Of a stretch of DNA of 33,823 bases, positions 1 through 6,610 are shown piece after piece. Below the pieces are notes generated by a model, which searched no databases, was not told where the DNA came from, and saw only the letters and a list, made by a program, of their open reading frames with translations. This stretch comes from Streptomyces sp. 8K308 (GTDB taxonomy: Bacteria; Actinomycetota; Actinomycetes; Streptomycetales; Streptomycetaceae). The position numbers and the translations under genes are program-made. The stretch covers positions 1 to 33,823 of the forward strand of contig NZ_SMKC01000048.1 of NCBI RefSeq assembly GCF_004348315.1, given 5' to 3'. The first letter of the stretch is position 1, and the number at the start of each line of letters is the position of its first letter.

Positions 1-129
1 CATGTCGTACCGCAACCGCCCCCCGAACAAGACCCGCTCGGACTCGGTGACGAACTCCTCCCGCGCCTTCGCCTTCCTGCCCCACATCGGCACCCCACCC
101 TTCCACCCCTCGACGCGCCACGTGTCCAT
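1..129 (-). CDS. Partial hypothetical protein, N-terminus only
   Basis: A minus-strand frame is open from an ATG at 129 to the window edge (43 codons), with a second in-frame ATG at 87. The residues after the second ATG are MWGRKAKAREEFV, charged and free of stops, as expected of a real N-terminus. I favour 87 as the start because the preceding residues look less protein-like, but no clear ribosome binding site separates the two. The rest of the gene lies outside the window and no domain is recognisable. Confidence 0.45.
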   Translation of the reverse strand, partial: MDTWRVEGWKGGVPMWGRKAKAREEFVTESERVLFGGRLRYDM

Positions 130-232
130 CCCACCACTACACGTAGCCGCCGCGCATCCGAATTAGCGCGGGAAGCGCCGGTGCGGGCAGCAGGGCGCCG
201 GAGCGGCCCGCCCCCACCGCGACCGGCTCCCG

Positions 233-1060
233 CTACAGCTCGGACGCCCCCCACTCGCTGACCGCGACCTCGTCGCCGACGGCCAGCCGACCGGTCCTGA
301 GCACGGCGAACTTGGCGCCGAACGCGACCCCGCCCCCGGTCGCCCGCCGGTAGCCGGCCAGGGTGCGCAGCGGCTCAGGCCCGGCCTTTCGCCCGGAGCC
401 CTGGTCGACCATCGTGACGGCACAGCGGATGGCGATCTTCGCGTAGCCGAGATCGGTGTCGCCGATCGTGATCCGGCGGGCGCGGTCCTCGGTGTGCGGC
501 TCGTCCCAGCCGTCGACCACGATGTTGGCCCGGAACCGGTTCATGGGCAGCGGGGGCGCGCCCCGTTCGGCCAGCCGCCGGTCGAGCAGGCGCAGGCTGG
601 CCCGGGAGGCGAGGAGCAGCGCGGTGCCGTCGGCGTACCCCGCGGTGCCCGGCGTGCTGCCGGTCGTCACCCGGTCGTGCTCCGGTGGCACGCGCACCAG
701 CCTGCTGGCCGCGCCGAGCACGTCCGACAGCCACTCGGCCACCGCGTCGCCCTGGTCGATGCCCCGGTAGGCCCGTCCGAACATCTCCACTCCCCGGCGG
801 TCGCCTTCGGTGTCGACGTCGACGCCCACCGCGCCGTGGCCCGGCGCGGTGAGCGTGAGCCGCGCGCCGTCGTCGCTGATCGCGGGGCGGATCAGCGCCA
901 TGCGCGGGTCCCGCCGCTGCGACCGGAACCGGCCCGTCGCGCCGACGACCATGAAGCTCCGGTCATGGGCGAGCCCGGCCGGGGTCAGTCGCGCCTCGGC
1001 GACGGTCACCCCGGCGCACCCCTTCACCGGGTAGTACGACAACTCGGTCACCTGAGCCAT
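233..1060 (-). CDS. MOSC-domain protein (YcbX-like)
   Basis: The protein has about 275 residues and the layout of the MOSC N-terminal beta-barrel plus MOSC family. It opens with VTELSYYPVKGCAG, the usual first strand of the N-terminal domain. Later come AHDRSFMVV, then PMNRFRANIVVDG and the C-terminal RCAVTMVDQ. Members of this family bind molybdenum cofactor or pass sulfur. The conserved cysteine of the MOSC core is visible in RCAVTMVD. I start it at the ATG at 1060, since the homologous part begins MAQVTELSYYP; the upstream GTG at 1093 adds only unconserved sequence. The gene stands alone, facing a peroxiredoxin-like remnant. The exact substrate cannot be told. Confidence 0.85.
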   Translation of the reverse strand: MAQVTELSYYPVKGCAGVTVAEARLTPAGLAHDRSFMVVGATGRFRSQRRDPRMALIRPAISDDGARLTLTAPGHGAVGVDVDTEGDRRGVEMFGRAYRGIDQGDAVAEWLSDVLGAASRLVRVPPEHDRVTTGSTPGTAGYADGTALLLASRASLRLLDRRLAERGAPPLPMNRFRANIVVDGWDEPHTEDRARRITIGDTDLGYAKIAIRCAVTMVDQGSGRKAGPEPLRTLAGYRRATGGGVAFGAKFAVLRTGRLAVGDEVAVSEWGASEL

Positions 1061-1076
1061 GCCTGCCTGCCTATGC

Positions 1077-1229
1077 CTGCCGACCTTCCGCACCGGTCAA
1101 CAGCTGCGCGTCAAACGCCTCGTCCTCGTCCTTGGCCCCGACCGCACCGTCCGGCACGCCCTCTTCCCGATCGCCGACATCCCCGGCGCGGTGACCCAGG
1201 CCCTCGCCTTGGCCACCGCAGGTCACTGA
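1077..1229 (+). pseudogene. C-terminal remnant of a peroxiredoxin-like protein
   Basis: The plus frame ending at TGA 1227-1229 reads RVKRLVLVLGPDRTVRHALF, then PIADIPGAVTQALALA. This looks like the last beta strand, the DRxxxVRHAxFPIxDP loop and the final helix of an AhpC/TSA-type thioredoxin fold. No start codon lies in frame nearby, and the MOSC gene occupies the DNA where the catalytic half should be. The stop meets that of the DinB-like gene. I read it as a leftover 3' end; a chance open frame is the alternative. Confidence 0.4.
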
Positions 1230-1834
1230 CCCACCCGGCCGTCGATCCGCTCCCGCAACAGGTCCGCGTGGCCGCAGTGCCGCGCGTACTCCGCGATCTG
1301 CGCCACCAGCAGATCCCGGAGCTGGTGCTGCCCACCCGGTTCCGGCCCGTAGTCGGAGAACCCGGCATTCCAGGCGCCGAGATCGGGCACACTGGCGATC
1401 AGCCGGTCGGAGAGCTCCACCTCCGCCCGCCACTGCCGCCAGGCCTCCTCCACGACCGCCGGATCGGCGACCGCGCCGTTCCAGTCCCCGTCCCGATCCT
1501 CCTCGGTCCGGTACAAGCGCGGCGCGTCCTCCCCCGCCATCACCCGCCGAAAGTGCCGCTCGTCCTCGACCAGGTGCCGCACCAACCCGAGCAGCGACAT
1601 CGTCGACGGCGGCACGGACCGCCGAGCCATCTGCTCGGCATCCACCCCGGCGCACTTCATCTCGACGGTGAGCCGGTAGTACCGCAGGTAGTCGAGCAAC
1701 ATCCCGCGCTCATCACCGGGATCCACCTCGGTCTCCCGAGGATCGTCATCCGGATCCACCCACATGTCGGGGTAGACCGTCGCCTTCGTCCACCGCTCCG
1801 CCGTTGGCTCACTGGAGTTCTCACCCGAGACCAT
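1223..1834 (-). CDS. DinB-family (DUF664-like) protein
   Basis: About 203 residues. The four-helix DinB/DUF664 pattern shows as LLDYLRYYRLTVEMKCAGV, then MSLLGLVRHLVEDERHFRR and the C-terminal LRDLLVAQIAEYARHCGHAD. The three histidines (VRHLVEDERHF and the final YARHCGHAD) fit the metal site of DinB-like thiol-dependent enzymes, which in actinobacteria often use mycothiol. The start is uncertain among ATG 1834, ATG 1843 and an upstream GTG near 1855. I chose 1834 because the sequence from MVSGEN on is protein-like and nothing recognisable precedes it. No strong ribosome binding site supports any of them. It converges on the peroxiredoxin-like remnant, sharing the bases of both stops. Confidence 0.8.
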   Translation of the reverse strand: MVSGENSSEPTAERWTKATVYPDMWVDPDDDPRETEVDPGDERGMLLDYLRYYRLTVEMKCAGVDAEQMARRSVPPSTMSLLGLVRHLVEDERHFRRVMAGEDAPRLYRTEEDRDGDWNGAVADPAVVEEAWRQWRAEVELSDRLIASVPDLGAWNAGFSDYGPEPGGQHQLRDLLVAQIAEYARHCGHADLLRERIDGRVGQ

Positions 1835-1843
1835 GCCGAGCAT

Positions 1844-2073
1844 GGTGACGCGCACGGCGACGGGACCGCCACCGAATAAGGGGCGCCCTGGCAGGGGCTC
1901 ACCTCCCGGGTTCACCGGCCCTGACCGAGCGGTGGAAAGCCGCGCTCGACGTCCGTCGAACGGGACCCGCGCCCGCCGGAAAGGAGGAACGCGATGCGGT
2001 AGGAACCCAAGCTCGCATGGCGCTGAGGGGGGAACTCACAGCGGTTCGTCCCTCTCGGTTGTGGGCACGGAAG
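1844..2073. other. Intergenic stretch with an isolated start-stop motif
   Basis: I see no convincing gene here. The notable element is a full Shine-Dalgarno sequence, AAAGGAGG at 1980-1987, placed 6 bases before ATG 1994. That start is followed by one codon (CGG) and a TAG at 2000-2002. It may be the 5' stub of a lost gene or a two-codon leader. A minus-strand frame starting at 2205 (TGATG overlap with the small membrane gene) is open through here, but it runs across the hairpin at 2074-2112 and has no protein-like composition. Confidence 0.4.
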
Positions 2074-2112
2074 CCCCGTGCCGACCCGGCTCACCAGCGA
2101 GCCGGCACGGGG
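2074..2112 (-). terminator. Hairpin terminator after the micro-operon
   Basis: CCCCGTGCCG at 2074-2083 is repeated inverted as CGGCACGGGG at 2103-2112, a perfect 10-bp stem. A second, alternative stem (CCGGCTC/GAGCCGG) lies inside it. It follows the last gene of the minus-strand operon ending at 2205. No U-tract is present, as is common in streptomycetes. Confidence 0.6.
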
Positions 2113-2204
2113 TTGGATGGCCGCCCCTGGGGTGATGAGGAGGGCTCCCAGAGGGCGGCCGGCCCGGCGGGGGCCTTGGGGGTTGTCGGATCCCGCCGGG
2201 GGCA

Positions 2205-2324
2205 TCAGGGCGCCTCGGTCTCGTACAGCGCGGCAGACCACGCACGGCCCGCGGCTATCAGGCAGGCCGTGCTCAGCAGGAGCCACACGATCAGCAGCGC
2301 CAGCACGACGCAGGCCGCGGTCAC
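2205..2324 (-). CDS. 39-residue membrane protein
   Basis: Last gene of a four-gene micro-operon. It starts at GTG 2324, whose GTGA overlaps the stop of the preceding gene by 4 bases, and ends at TGA 2205. The product reads TAACVVLALLIVWLLLSTAC and continues LIAAGRAWSAALYETEAP. One hydrophobic span of about 24 residues makes up most of the protein, so it should sit in the cytoplasmic membrane. Function unknown. The start-stop coupling and the absence of a separate ribosome binding site are the main evidence that it is translated. Confidence 0.6.
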   Translation of the reverse strand: MTAACVVLALLIVWLLLSTACLIAAGRAWSAALYETEAP

Positions 2325-2446
2325 CGCAGCATCACCTGGAGCAGGACGGCCGACATGTAGCCAGCCACCCACGCGACCATCACCGGTAGCGCGAGGCCGG
2401 CGATCCGGCGTCGCGGTCGGCGGTGACGAGGGCAGTCACGAGCCAT
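2321..2446 (-). CDS. 41-residue membrane protein
   Basis: It starts at ATG 2446, inside the end of the upstream gene (11-base overlap), and ends at TGA 2321. The N-terminus, MARDCPRHRRPRRRIAGLAL, is strongly basic. It is followed by a single hydrophobic span PVMVAWVAGYMSAVLLQVML. By the positive-inside rule the arginine-rich end should face the cytoplasm. It forms a pair with the 39-residue membrane protein directly downstream, joined by a GTGA overlap. No family is recognised. Confidence 0.6.
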   Translation of the reverse strand: MARDCPRHRRPRRRIAGLALPVMVAWVAGYMSAVLLQVMLR

Positions 2447-2660
2447 CGGCCGCCACCAGGTCGTTCGCGTTCGCGGTCCACTCCCGGCCGCTGCCGTCCA
2501 CCGGCCGCACGTGCGCCTCGACCCGGACCACGCTGTTCGTCTCACGGTCGATGTGCTCGAGCACGGCCACCAGCCGGCCCACTCGCCCGGTCGATGGATC
2601 CTCGACCAGCTCGCCGATCAACTCGTGGGGGGCCCAGCGCACGCCCGTGTCCGGCTTCAC
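2436..2660 (-). CDS. 74-residue hypothetical soluble protein
   Basis: The sequence MKPDTGVRWAPHELIGELVE leads into two strand-rich stretches, RVGRLVAVLEHID and SVVRVEAHVRPVDGSGREWT. The composition suggests a small beta-barrel protein with DNA-neighbour or adaptor character, but I recognise no domain. It starts at ATG 2660, in a 4-base ATGA overlap with the zinc-motif gene upstream, and overlaps the next gene by 11 bases. Genes of this type are common in Streptomyces integrative elements (general knowledge). Confidence 0.7.
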   Translation of the reverse strand: MKPDTGVRWAPHELIGELVEDPSTGRVGRLVAVLEHIDRETNSVVRVEAHVRPVDGSGREWTANANDLVAADGS

Positions 2661-2839
2661 CGCGCGACCGCCTTCCCGGCGTGCCAGGTGCAGGTGGTCG
2701 CGTGGTCGTCATCGGACACGATGCCGAGTCCGCAGTAGAGACACTTCACCGGCTCGTCCGGGTCGACGGCTCCCTCCAAGCCCGTGATGAGCGTGACGGC
2801 GTCAGACGGTGGCTCAGCGTGTGGTGGGATCACGTCCAT
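2657..2839 (-). CDS. 60-residue protein with a zinc-finger-like motif
   Basis: First gene of the micro-operon. I start it at ATG 2839 because GGAG lies 6 bases ahead; an in-frame TTG at 2863 would add eight residues without a ribosome binding site. The C-terminal half holds CLYCGLGIVSDDDHATTCTW then H, a Cys-x2-Cys ... Cys-x2-His pattern that could bind zinc. The first half is acidic and proline-rich. The last bases (ATGA) overlap the next start, so the four genes are likely made together. Function unknown. Confidence 0.65.
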   Translation of the reverse strand: MDVIPPHAEPPSDAVTLITGLEGAVDPDEPVKCLYCGLGIVSDDDHATTCTWHAGKAVAR

Positions 2840-2897
2840 GGTCGGCTCCACGTGAACGGACAAGCTGGGTGACGCTCACATGATTTCGCCGTGACAA

Positions 2898-2933
2898 GGC
2901 CCCAACTATCAGTCCTTACTGATAGTTGGGGCC
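2898..2933 (-). terminator. Perfect 15-bp hairpin between XRE gene and micro-operon
   Basis: GGCCCCAACTATCAG (2898-2912) and its exact inverse (2919-2933) flank a 6-base loop. It lies 17 bases after the stop of the XRE regulator and about 60 bases before the micro-operon start. A terminator is most likely. Because the centre is an AT-rich palindrome (CTATCAG/CTGATAG) just upstream of an operon, it could also be the operator of that regulator. Confidence 0.7.
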
Positions 2934-2949
2934 AGAGGTTCGCGGAGCG

Positions 2950-4134
2950 CTACATGCCCAGCCAGGAGCCGTATCCGACGAAGGTCTGCGGCAGCTGGCG
3001 CTTCGCCGCGTCCAGGCCGGCGTAGGTCTCGCGCACCGTCGGGTGGTAGCGGGTCTGCTGCGGCGCCAGCCGGCGTGCCTCCTGCAAGCTCTTGAAGGCG
3101 CCCTCGGTGTCACCAGTCCAGAGCTGGGCGCGGGCGACCTCGGCGTGGTGGTGTGCCAGCCTGCTCGGCGGCCAGTCTTCCGGAGCGCCTACGGTCGCAG
3201 CGCTGCGCACGGCTTCGTCGTACTCATCCAACTCGGCCAGGACCGACGTCCTGTGTACGGCGACGTTCACCGGGCCGAACGACAGCCAGTGCACCTTCTC
3301 GGCCGGCCCGGTCAGCTTGGCCAGCCGCTCGGCCTCGGCCAGGAACCCCTCGGCGGCCGTCTTGTCCTGGTCGCGGGCCGCGAGTACGGCCGACCCGAGG
3401 TGCAGTTGGCCCGTGACGACGTCCCGCTCTCGGCCCGCCTCGGTCTGTTCCAACGCGCGCATCCCGAGCCGCACGAGCTGCTGACCGCGCTGGTACTGGC
3501 CGCTGCGCAGGTAGGCCAGCGCCCTCATGTACTGGCGCATGCTGCTCAGCACCGGATCGCTGGCGCGGTGCGCGGCCCAGTCCATCCGGTCCAAGGCCAC
3601 CGTGCAGAGGTCGGGGAAGCCCAACTTGCTGGTGACGTCGTAAGCGGTGCGGTAGGTGCTGGCCAGGAGCTGCCACGCGTCCGTGCTGCGTGCGACGTGC
3701 GCCGTCGCGGTCGCCTCGTAGATCAGCCCCGGCAGCTCGGCGGCGGCGCGCTTGAGGTCCGTCCTCCGCACCAGCGCGCACAACTCCTCGGCGTGCTCCA
3801 CAAGGTCGGCGAGCGGGCGTGGGACGACATCGTCCTCGGGCTCGTAGTCGTAGACGTCGAGCGCCTCGCGGATCGGCTGGATCAGGCCGTCGAGCTGATC
3901 CTTTCTCAGCTCATCCATGTACGGCTGGCCGGTCAACTCGGTCACGGGCACCGACAGGGCGCGGGCGAGGGCGTTCACCACGGCCGGGCTGGCAGGCAGG
4001 ATGCCCTGCTCGATCTTCGTGATCGTGGAGTACGACACCGGGGCGAGGTCGGCCAACTCCTTCTGGGTCAGCCGACGGACCTTGCGCGCGCGAGCGATGC
4101 GCGCCCCGGTGTGCTCGTCAGAGCGATGTGGCAT
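2950..4134 (-). CDS. XRE-family regulator with TPR-like C-terminus
   Basis: 394 residues. The N-terminal helix-turn-helix covers roughly residues 9-68 and reads ARIARARKVRRLTQKELADL, then PVSYSTITKIEQG. The rest is helical with repeats such as MRALAYLRSGQYQRGQQLV and EVARAQLWTGDTEGAFKSLQ, matching the TPR-like effector part of Streptomyces XRE regulators. It begins at ATG 4134, with GGAG 9 bases upstream. An open extension to 4158 lacks support. It probably represses itself and neighbouring element genes. The inverted repeats at 2898-2933 and 4196-4228 are the nearest candidate sites. The ligand is unknown. Confidence 0.88.
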   Translation of the reverse strand: MPHRSDEHTGARIARARKVRRLTQKELADLAPVSYSTITKIEQGILPASPAVVNALARALSVPVTELTGQPYMDELRKDQLDGLIQPIREALDVYDYEPEDDVVPRPLADLVEHAEELCALVRRTDLKRAAAELPGLIYEATATAHVARSTDAWQLLASTYRTAYDVTSKLGFPDLCTVALDRMDWAAHRASDPVLSSMRQYMRALAYLRSGQYQRGQQLVRLGMRALEQTEAGRERDVVTGQLHLGSAVLAARDQDKTAAEGFLAEAERLAKLTGPAEKVHWLSFGPVNVAVHRTSVLAELDEYDEAVRSAATVGAPEDWPPSRLAHHHAEVARAQLWTGDTEGAFKSLQEARRLAPQQTRYHPTVRETYAGLDAAKRQLPQTFVGYGSWLGM

Positions 4135-4195
4135 GCTGAACTCCGTTCTGGGTGACAACAGGACGGTACTCCCCTCAGCTTGGGGGGGAACAGCG

Positions 4196-4228
4196 AACGG
4201 CCCCTCCCGCGATGCGAGAGGGGCCGTT
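4196..4228. terminator. Hairpin in the XRE / DUF6233-like intergenic region
   Basis: AACGGCCCCTC (4196-4206) pairs exactly with GAGGGGCCGTT (4218-4228). A short inner CGC/GCG stem leaves a 3-base loop. It lies between divergent genes, where no transcript should end, so it may instead act in the leader of the XRE gene or be left from an earlier gene order. The remainder of 4135-4382 holds no gene that I can support. Confidence 0.5.
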
Positions 4229-4382
4229 GAGCGTCCCGGCCGTAAGACCGGGGACTAGCAGGGGCGTGCAGCCCTGCGACATTCGCAGCAGGGGGGCCAC
4301 CCGGGTCTGCGAGGCACCGGCACGATACGCCCGGAATGGCCGGAAAGCACCCACCGTGCGGCACCTTCTGTGATTCGCCCCC

Positions 4383-4676
4383 GTGAGCGATTACCCGGCG
4401 GACATGGAGGCCCTGCGCGGCATCATCGCGTGGCTGGAACAGAAGCTGGCCGCCGCCCGCCAGGCGCTGGCCGAGGCCGAGCAGCACCTGGGTTGATGGG
4501 TGCGGTGGCTCCGCCGGCCGCACGACCAGCCCCGGCGCGGCGTGCTGCACCGTGCAGGATGCTGGCTGCCCGGCGTCCCGGACCTCACGGCTGCGCAGGC
4601 GCGCGCCACGCTGGCTGAGCACGGGGAGCGGATCGAGCGGTGCGACGCGTGCGGGCCCAAGGTGCCAATCGGCTGA
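4383..4676 (+). pseudogene. DUF6233-like gene interrupted by in-frame TGA
   Basis: One reading frame holds two pieces. GTG 4383 gives 37 residues, with ALRGIIAWLEQKLAAARQAL as the usual N-terminal helix, ending at TGA 4494-4496. Immediately after it, still in frame, the sequence continues as WVRWLRRPHDQPRRGVLHRA, GCWLPG, and LTAAQARATLAEHGERIERC with DACGPK to TGA 4674. The helix followed by the HRAGCW and CDAC cysteine patterns is what DUF6233-type Streptomyces proteins show in a single chain. I therefore read it as one gene with a nonsense codon. Restart at GTG 4500 (a 58-residue protein) or readthrough are alternatives. No ribosome binding site is evident before 4383. Confidence 0.6.
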
Positions 4677-4758
4677 AACCATCCGAACTGGCTGCCGAGG
4701 CGTTTATCACCCCTGCGGCATGGCGAGTTGCTCCCTACCAAACGAAGGGGAGGGCACT

Positions 4759-5025
4759 GTGAGACGGGTACTTGCCTCATTGTCAATCGGCGCCATCATG
4801 GCCACAGGCGCCCTGGCGACGGCCGCCCCGGCCCAAGCCGATGTAGCAGACTGCACTGGCTACCTCCATGACGTCGGGTACGCAGTGGGGTACGACGCAA
4901 CGCGGGCATGTCAATTCGCCGAGTACAACGAGATCGGCGGCCACGTGCTGTGCTACAACCTGCTGCGCTCACTGGGGGTGACGACGCGGCACGCGGATAC
5001 GGCCTGCACCCTTGGCACGTTGTGA
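4759..5025 (+). CDS. Small secreted protein with four cysteines
   Basis: 88 residues. GTG 4759 follows GGGGAGGG at 4747-4754, a strong ribosome binding site. Residues 1-31 form a classic Sec signal peptide: basic MRRVLAS, hydrophobic LSIGAIMATGALATAA, and cleavage after AQA. The mature part of about 57 residues contains four cysteines (DCTGYL, ACQFAE, VLCYN, TACTL), enough for two disulfides, and many aromatic residues. Proteins of this shape are frequent in streptomycetes and mostly uncharacterised. A terminator follows at 5066-5095. Confidence 0.85.
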   Translation: MRRVLASLSIGAIMATGALATAAPAQADVADCTGYLHDVGYAVGYDATRACQFAEYNEIGGHVLCYNLLRSLGVTTRHADTACTLGTL

Positions 5026-5065
5026 CCCCCGTCCGGCCGTGACGCCCGAAACGTAAACGCTGAAG

Positions 5066-5095
5066 CGCCCCGCCCTCCCGAAGGAGAGCGGGGCG
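5066..5095 (+). terminator. Terminator of the secreted-protein gene
   Basis: CGCCCCGC (5066-5073) pairs with GCGGGGCG (5088-5095), extended inside by CTCC/GGAG with a CGAA loop. It lies 40 bases after the stop at 5025. Confidence 0.7.
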
Positions 5096-5261
5096 TGTGC
5101 GATCGACGCACAGATGGCACAGCCGAGCCTGCCACCCAGGCCTGACAACGGCGGTCGCCACTGGCGCCGGGCCGGATCCAGCGCGGCCGCGCCGAGGAGC
5201 CCCGGCCCCAAGCAGCATCCCGGATGGTTGACCTAGCGCCGCTGGCCGCCACAGTGGTGGA

Positions 5262-5450
5262 GTGAGCTCGTCACAGACGGCCCTGGTGGCCGTACTTCTC
5301 CTGGCTGTCGCGGGTTTCAGCTACTACCTGGCCTGGAGGAGCGCCGACCGGCGGCCGCCGCGCCCGTTCGCCTCCTGCGACGACACTGGGTACGTCGGAG
5401 GTTATCCGTGCGTGCGGTGCGGCCCCTTGGGCCACAACATGCCGCCGTGA
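5262..5450 (+). CDS. Small membrane-anchored protein with CxxC end
   Basis: 62 residues from GTG 5262. Residues 6-25, TALVAVLLLAVAGFSYYLAW, form one transmembrane helix. A basic stretch RRPPRP follows, then a short tail with three cysteines, CDDTGYVGGYPCVRCGP. The tail could bind a metal. The preceding bases give only a weak ribosome binding site (GGTGGA). It converges on the 107-residue gene with 18 bases between stops. No family is recognised; the basic residues suggest the tail stays inside. Confidence 0.6.
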   Translation: MSSSQTALVAVLLLAVAGFSYYLAWRSADRRPPRPFASCDDTGYVGGYPCVRCGPLGHNMPP

Positions 5451-5468
5451 AGGGCGGCGTCACCTGAC

Positions 5469-5792
5469 CTACTCGGCCGCGCCCTGGGCTTCGCTGAGCA
5501 CGGCCTGCTTGAGCCGCATCCGCGCCTGCACCCGGTCCGACCCCGAGAACGACTCCCAATACGGATGGGTGGCCGTAGCGGCGGACAACTCTTGCAGCCG
5601 GCGGTGCAGCACATCCTCGGCCTGTCCATGCTCCGGCGTCCAGCCGGTGTCGGTGCGGTGCTCGATACCGGCCGTGTCCTCGTAGGGGCGAAGCGGAATG
5701 GCGGCGAGTCGCTCCCACGTCTGCTGTTTCTCGCGTTCGGCGGCGAGCAGGTCGGCGGGGAAATCGGTGTCGGTGTCGGCCACGACCCGCAT
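5469..5792 (-). CDS. Hypothetical acidic helical protein
   Basis: 107 residues from ATG 5792, beginning MRVVADTDTDFPADLLAAER and continuing with the amphipathic EKQQTWERLAAIPLRPYEDT. Its C-terminal half is helical (AEDVLHRRLQELSAATATHP, then RVQARMRLKQAVLSEAQGAA). A longer upstream frame exists, but it is antisense to the secreted peptide gene and arginine-rich, so I discard it. No ribosome binding site is seen, and the transcript may be leaderless. No family is recognised; homologues would be expected in Streptomyces elements. Confidence 0.6.
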   Translation of the reverse strand: MRVVADTDTDFPADLLAAEREKQQTWERLAAIPLRPYEDTAGIEHRTDTGWTPEHGQAEDVLHRRLQELSAATATHPYWESFSGSDRVQARMRLKQAVLSEAQGAAE

Positions 5793-5952
5793 GGTACGGG
5801 CGTGCGAAGCGCCGCGTCTGTGGCGCCGAACTCGTTCACGCCGTGATCCGCACCACCAGCGGGCGCCCGCCGGAACGCGACGAAGCCCCCGCCGGCGGCC
5901 GTGAGGCCAGCGACGGGGGGCGATGCGTGATGGCACGAGGCCATCCCGTTGA

Positions 5953-6099
5953 TCACTTGGGCCAACCGCCACCCTTGGGCAGGTTGACGTTCGTGGGCGA
6001 TACCTCGCCCTTCGGCCAGGCGTCGGCCGAGGCCGTGCCCGCAGTGAACGCCAGCGCAGCCGCAGCGGCGGCGATGACGAGCGCAATGCGTCGCATCAT
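5953..6099 (-). CDS. Very small secreted peptide precursor
   Basis: 48 residues from ATG 6099 (or ATG 6096), with AGGAGG 8 bases upstream. It opens with the signal peptide MMRRIALVIAAAAAALAFTA, ending near TASA, and leaves only about 23 mature residues: DAWPKGEVSPTNVNLPKGGG then WPK. The mature part repeats W-P-K and P-K-G and has no cysteine. The strong ribosome binding site and signal peptide make it convincing despite its size. Two GTGCAC-type palindromes lie 62-106 bases upstream and could control it. Role unknown; a surface or signalling peptide is a guess. Confidence 0.7.
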   Translation of the reverse strand: MMRRIALVIAAAAAALAFTAGTASADAWPKGEVSPTNVNLPKGGGWPK

Positions 6100-6160
6100 G
6101 ATCCCCTCCTGGGTAGCTCACTTGCCAAAAAGCTACAGACAGGGCCTGCTTGGGGGCACT

Positions 6161-6205
6161 GTGCACGATGTTCACCTTTGCTGGTCAGTTGTGCACGATG
6201 TGCAC
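6161..6205. promoter_or_regulatory. Paired GTGCAC palindromes, possible operators
   Basis: GTGCACGATGTTCAC (6161-6175) and GTGCACGATGTGCAC (6191-6205) differ in one base, are 30 bp apart (about three helical turns), and are themselves palindromic around GAT. They lie upstream of the secreted peptide gene that starts at 6099. The binding protein is unknown. Confidence 0.5.
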
Positions 6206-6239
6206 ACCTGGCGGCACGGTCACCACTGCCTGCGCGCGG

Positions 6240-6610
6240 GGGGTCGAGCGCGGCCGCGCCGAGCGGCCCCGGAGGCGTAGACGGATCCGGCGCCGAGGTG
6301 GCCGCACACGCGTACTCCGTGCCCTCCGCAGCCTGCGTGCACCGGTACGACGTGCCGTCCGGGCTCGTCCACGTTCAGGACGACGGCGCCGGTCCGGCCG
6401 GGCCGCGCTCACCCTCCGGACCCTGCTCGCCCTGCGGTCCCGGGGCCCCGGCTCGCCCGCCAGACCGGGTGGACCAGCAGGGCCTCCGGCGCCGTCTGTG
6501 CCGTCCACCCCGGGGGCGCCTGGGGCGCCCTCCGCACCTGGCTCGCCCTCGGCTCCGTCCTGGCCGCCGTCGCCAGCTCGCCCCGGCCGACCGGCCGGGT
6601 GTCGTTTCCC
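6240..6610 (-). pseudogene. Collagen-like (Gly-X-Y) tail, twice frameshifted and with a TGA
   Basis: After the amidase, the minus strand continues in the -1 frame as 17 Gly-X-Y triplets (GRPGRAGDGGQDGAEGEP ... GPPGLAGEPG). It shifts -1 again near 6440-6450 into GAPGPQGEQGPEGERGPAGP then APSS, and meets TGA at 6375-6377. Beyond the stop the frame still reads TWTSPDGTSYRCTQAAEGTE then YACAAT. Streptomyces collagen-like proteins commonly end in GPAGPxPSGWTW...DGxxYxC, so the TGA stands where Trp is expected. The membrane-anchor N-terminus of that family is missing. This is a decayed gene, or an amidase extension reached by frameshifting, or a sequence with base errors. Confidence 0.65.

Noticed and set aside
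2017..2787. Plus-strand frame of 256 codons
   Set aside because: It is antisense to four coupled small genes and strongly arginine/serine/proline biased.
4496..4618. ATG overlapping the TGA of the DUF6233-like gene, in another frame
   Set aside because: The product is Ala/Pro/Arg-rich without features; the original frame continues with better protein sequence.
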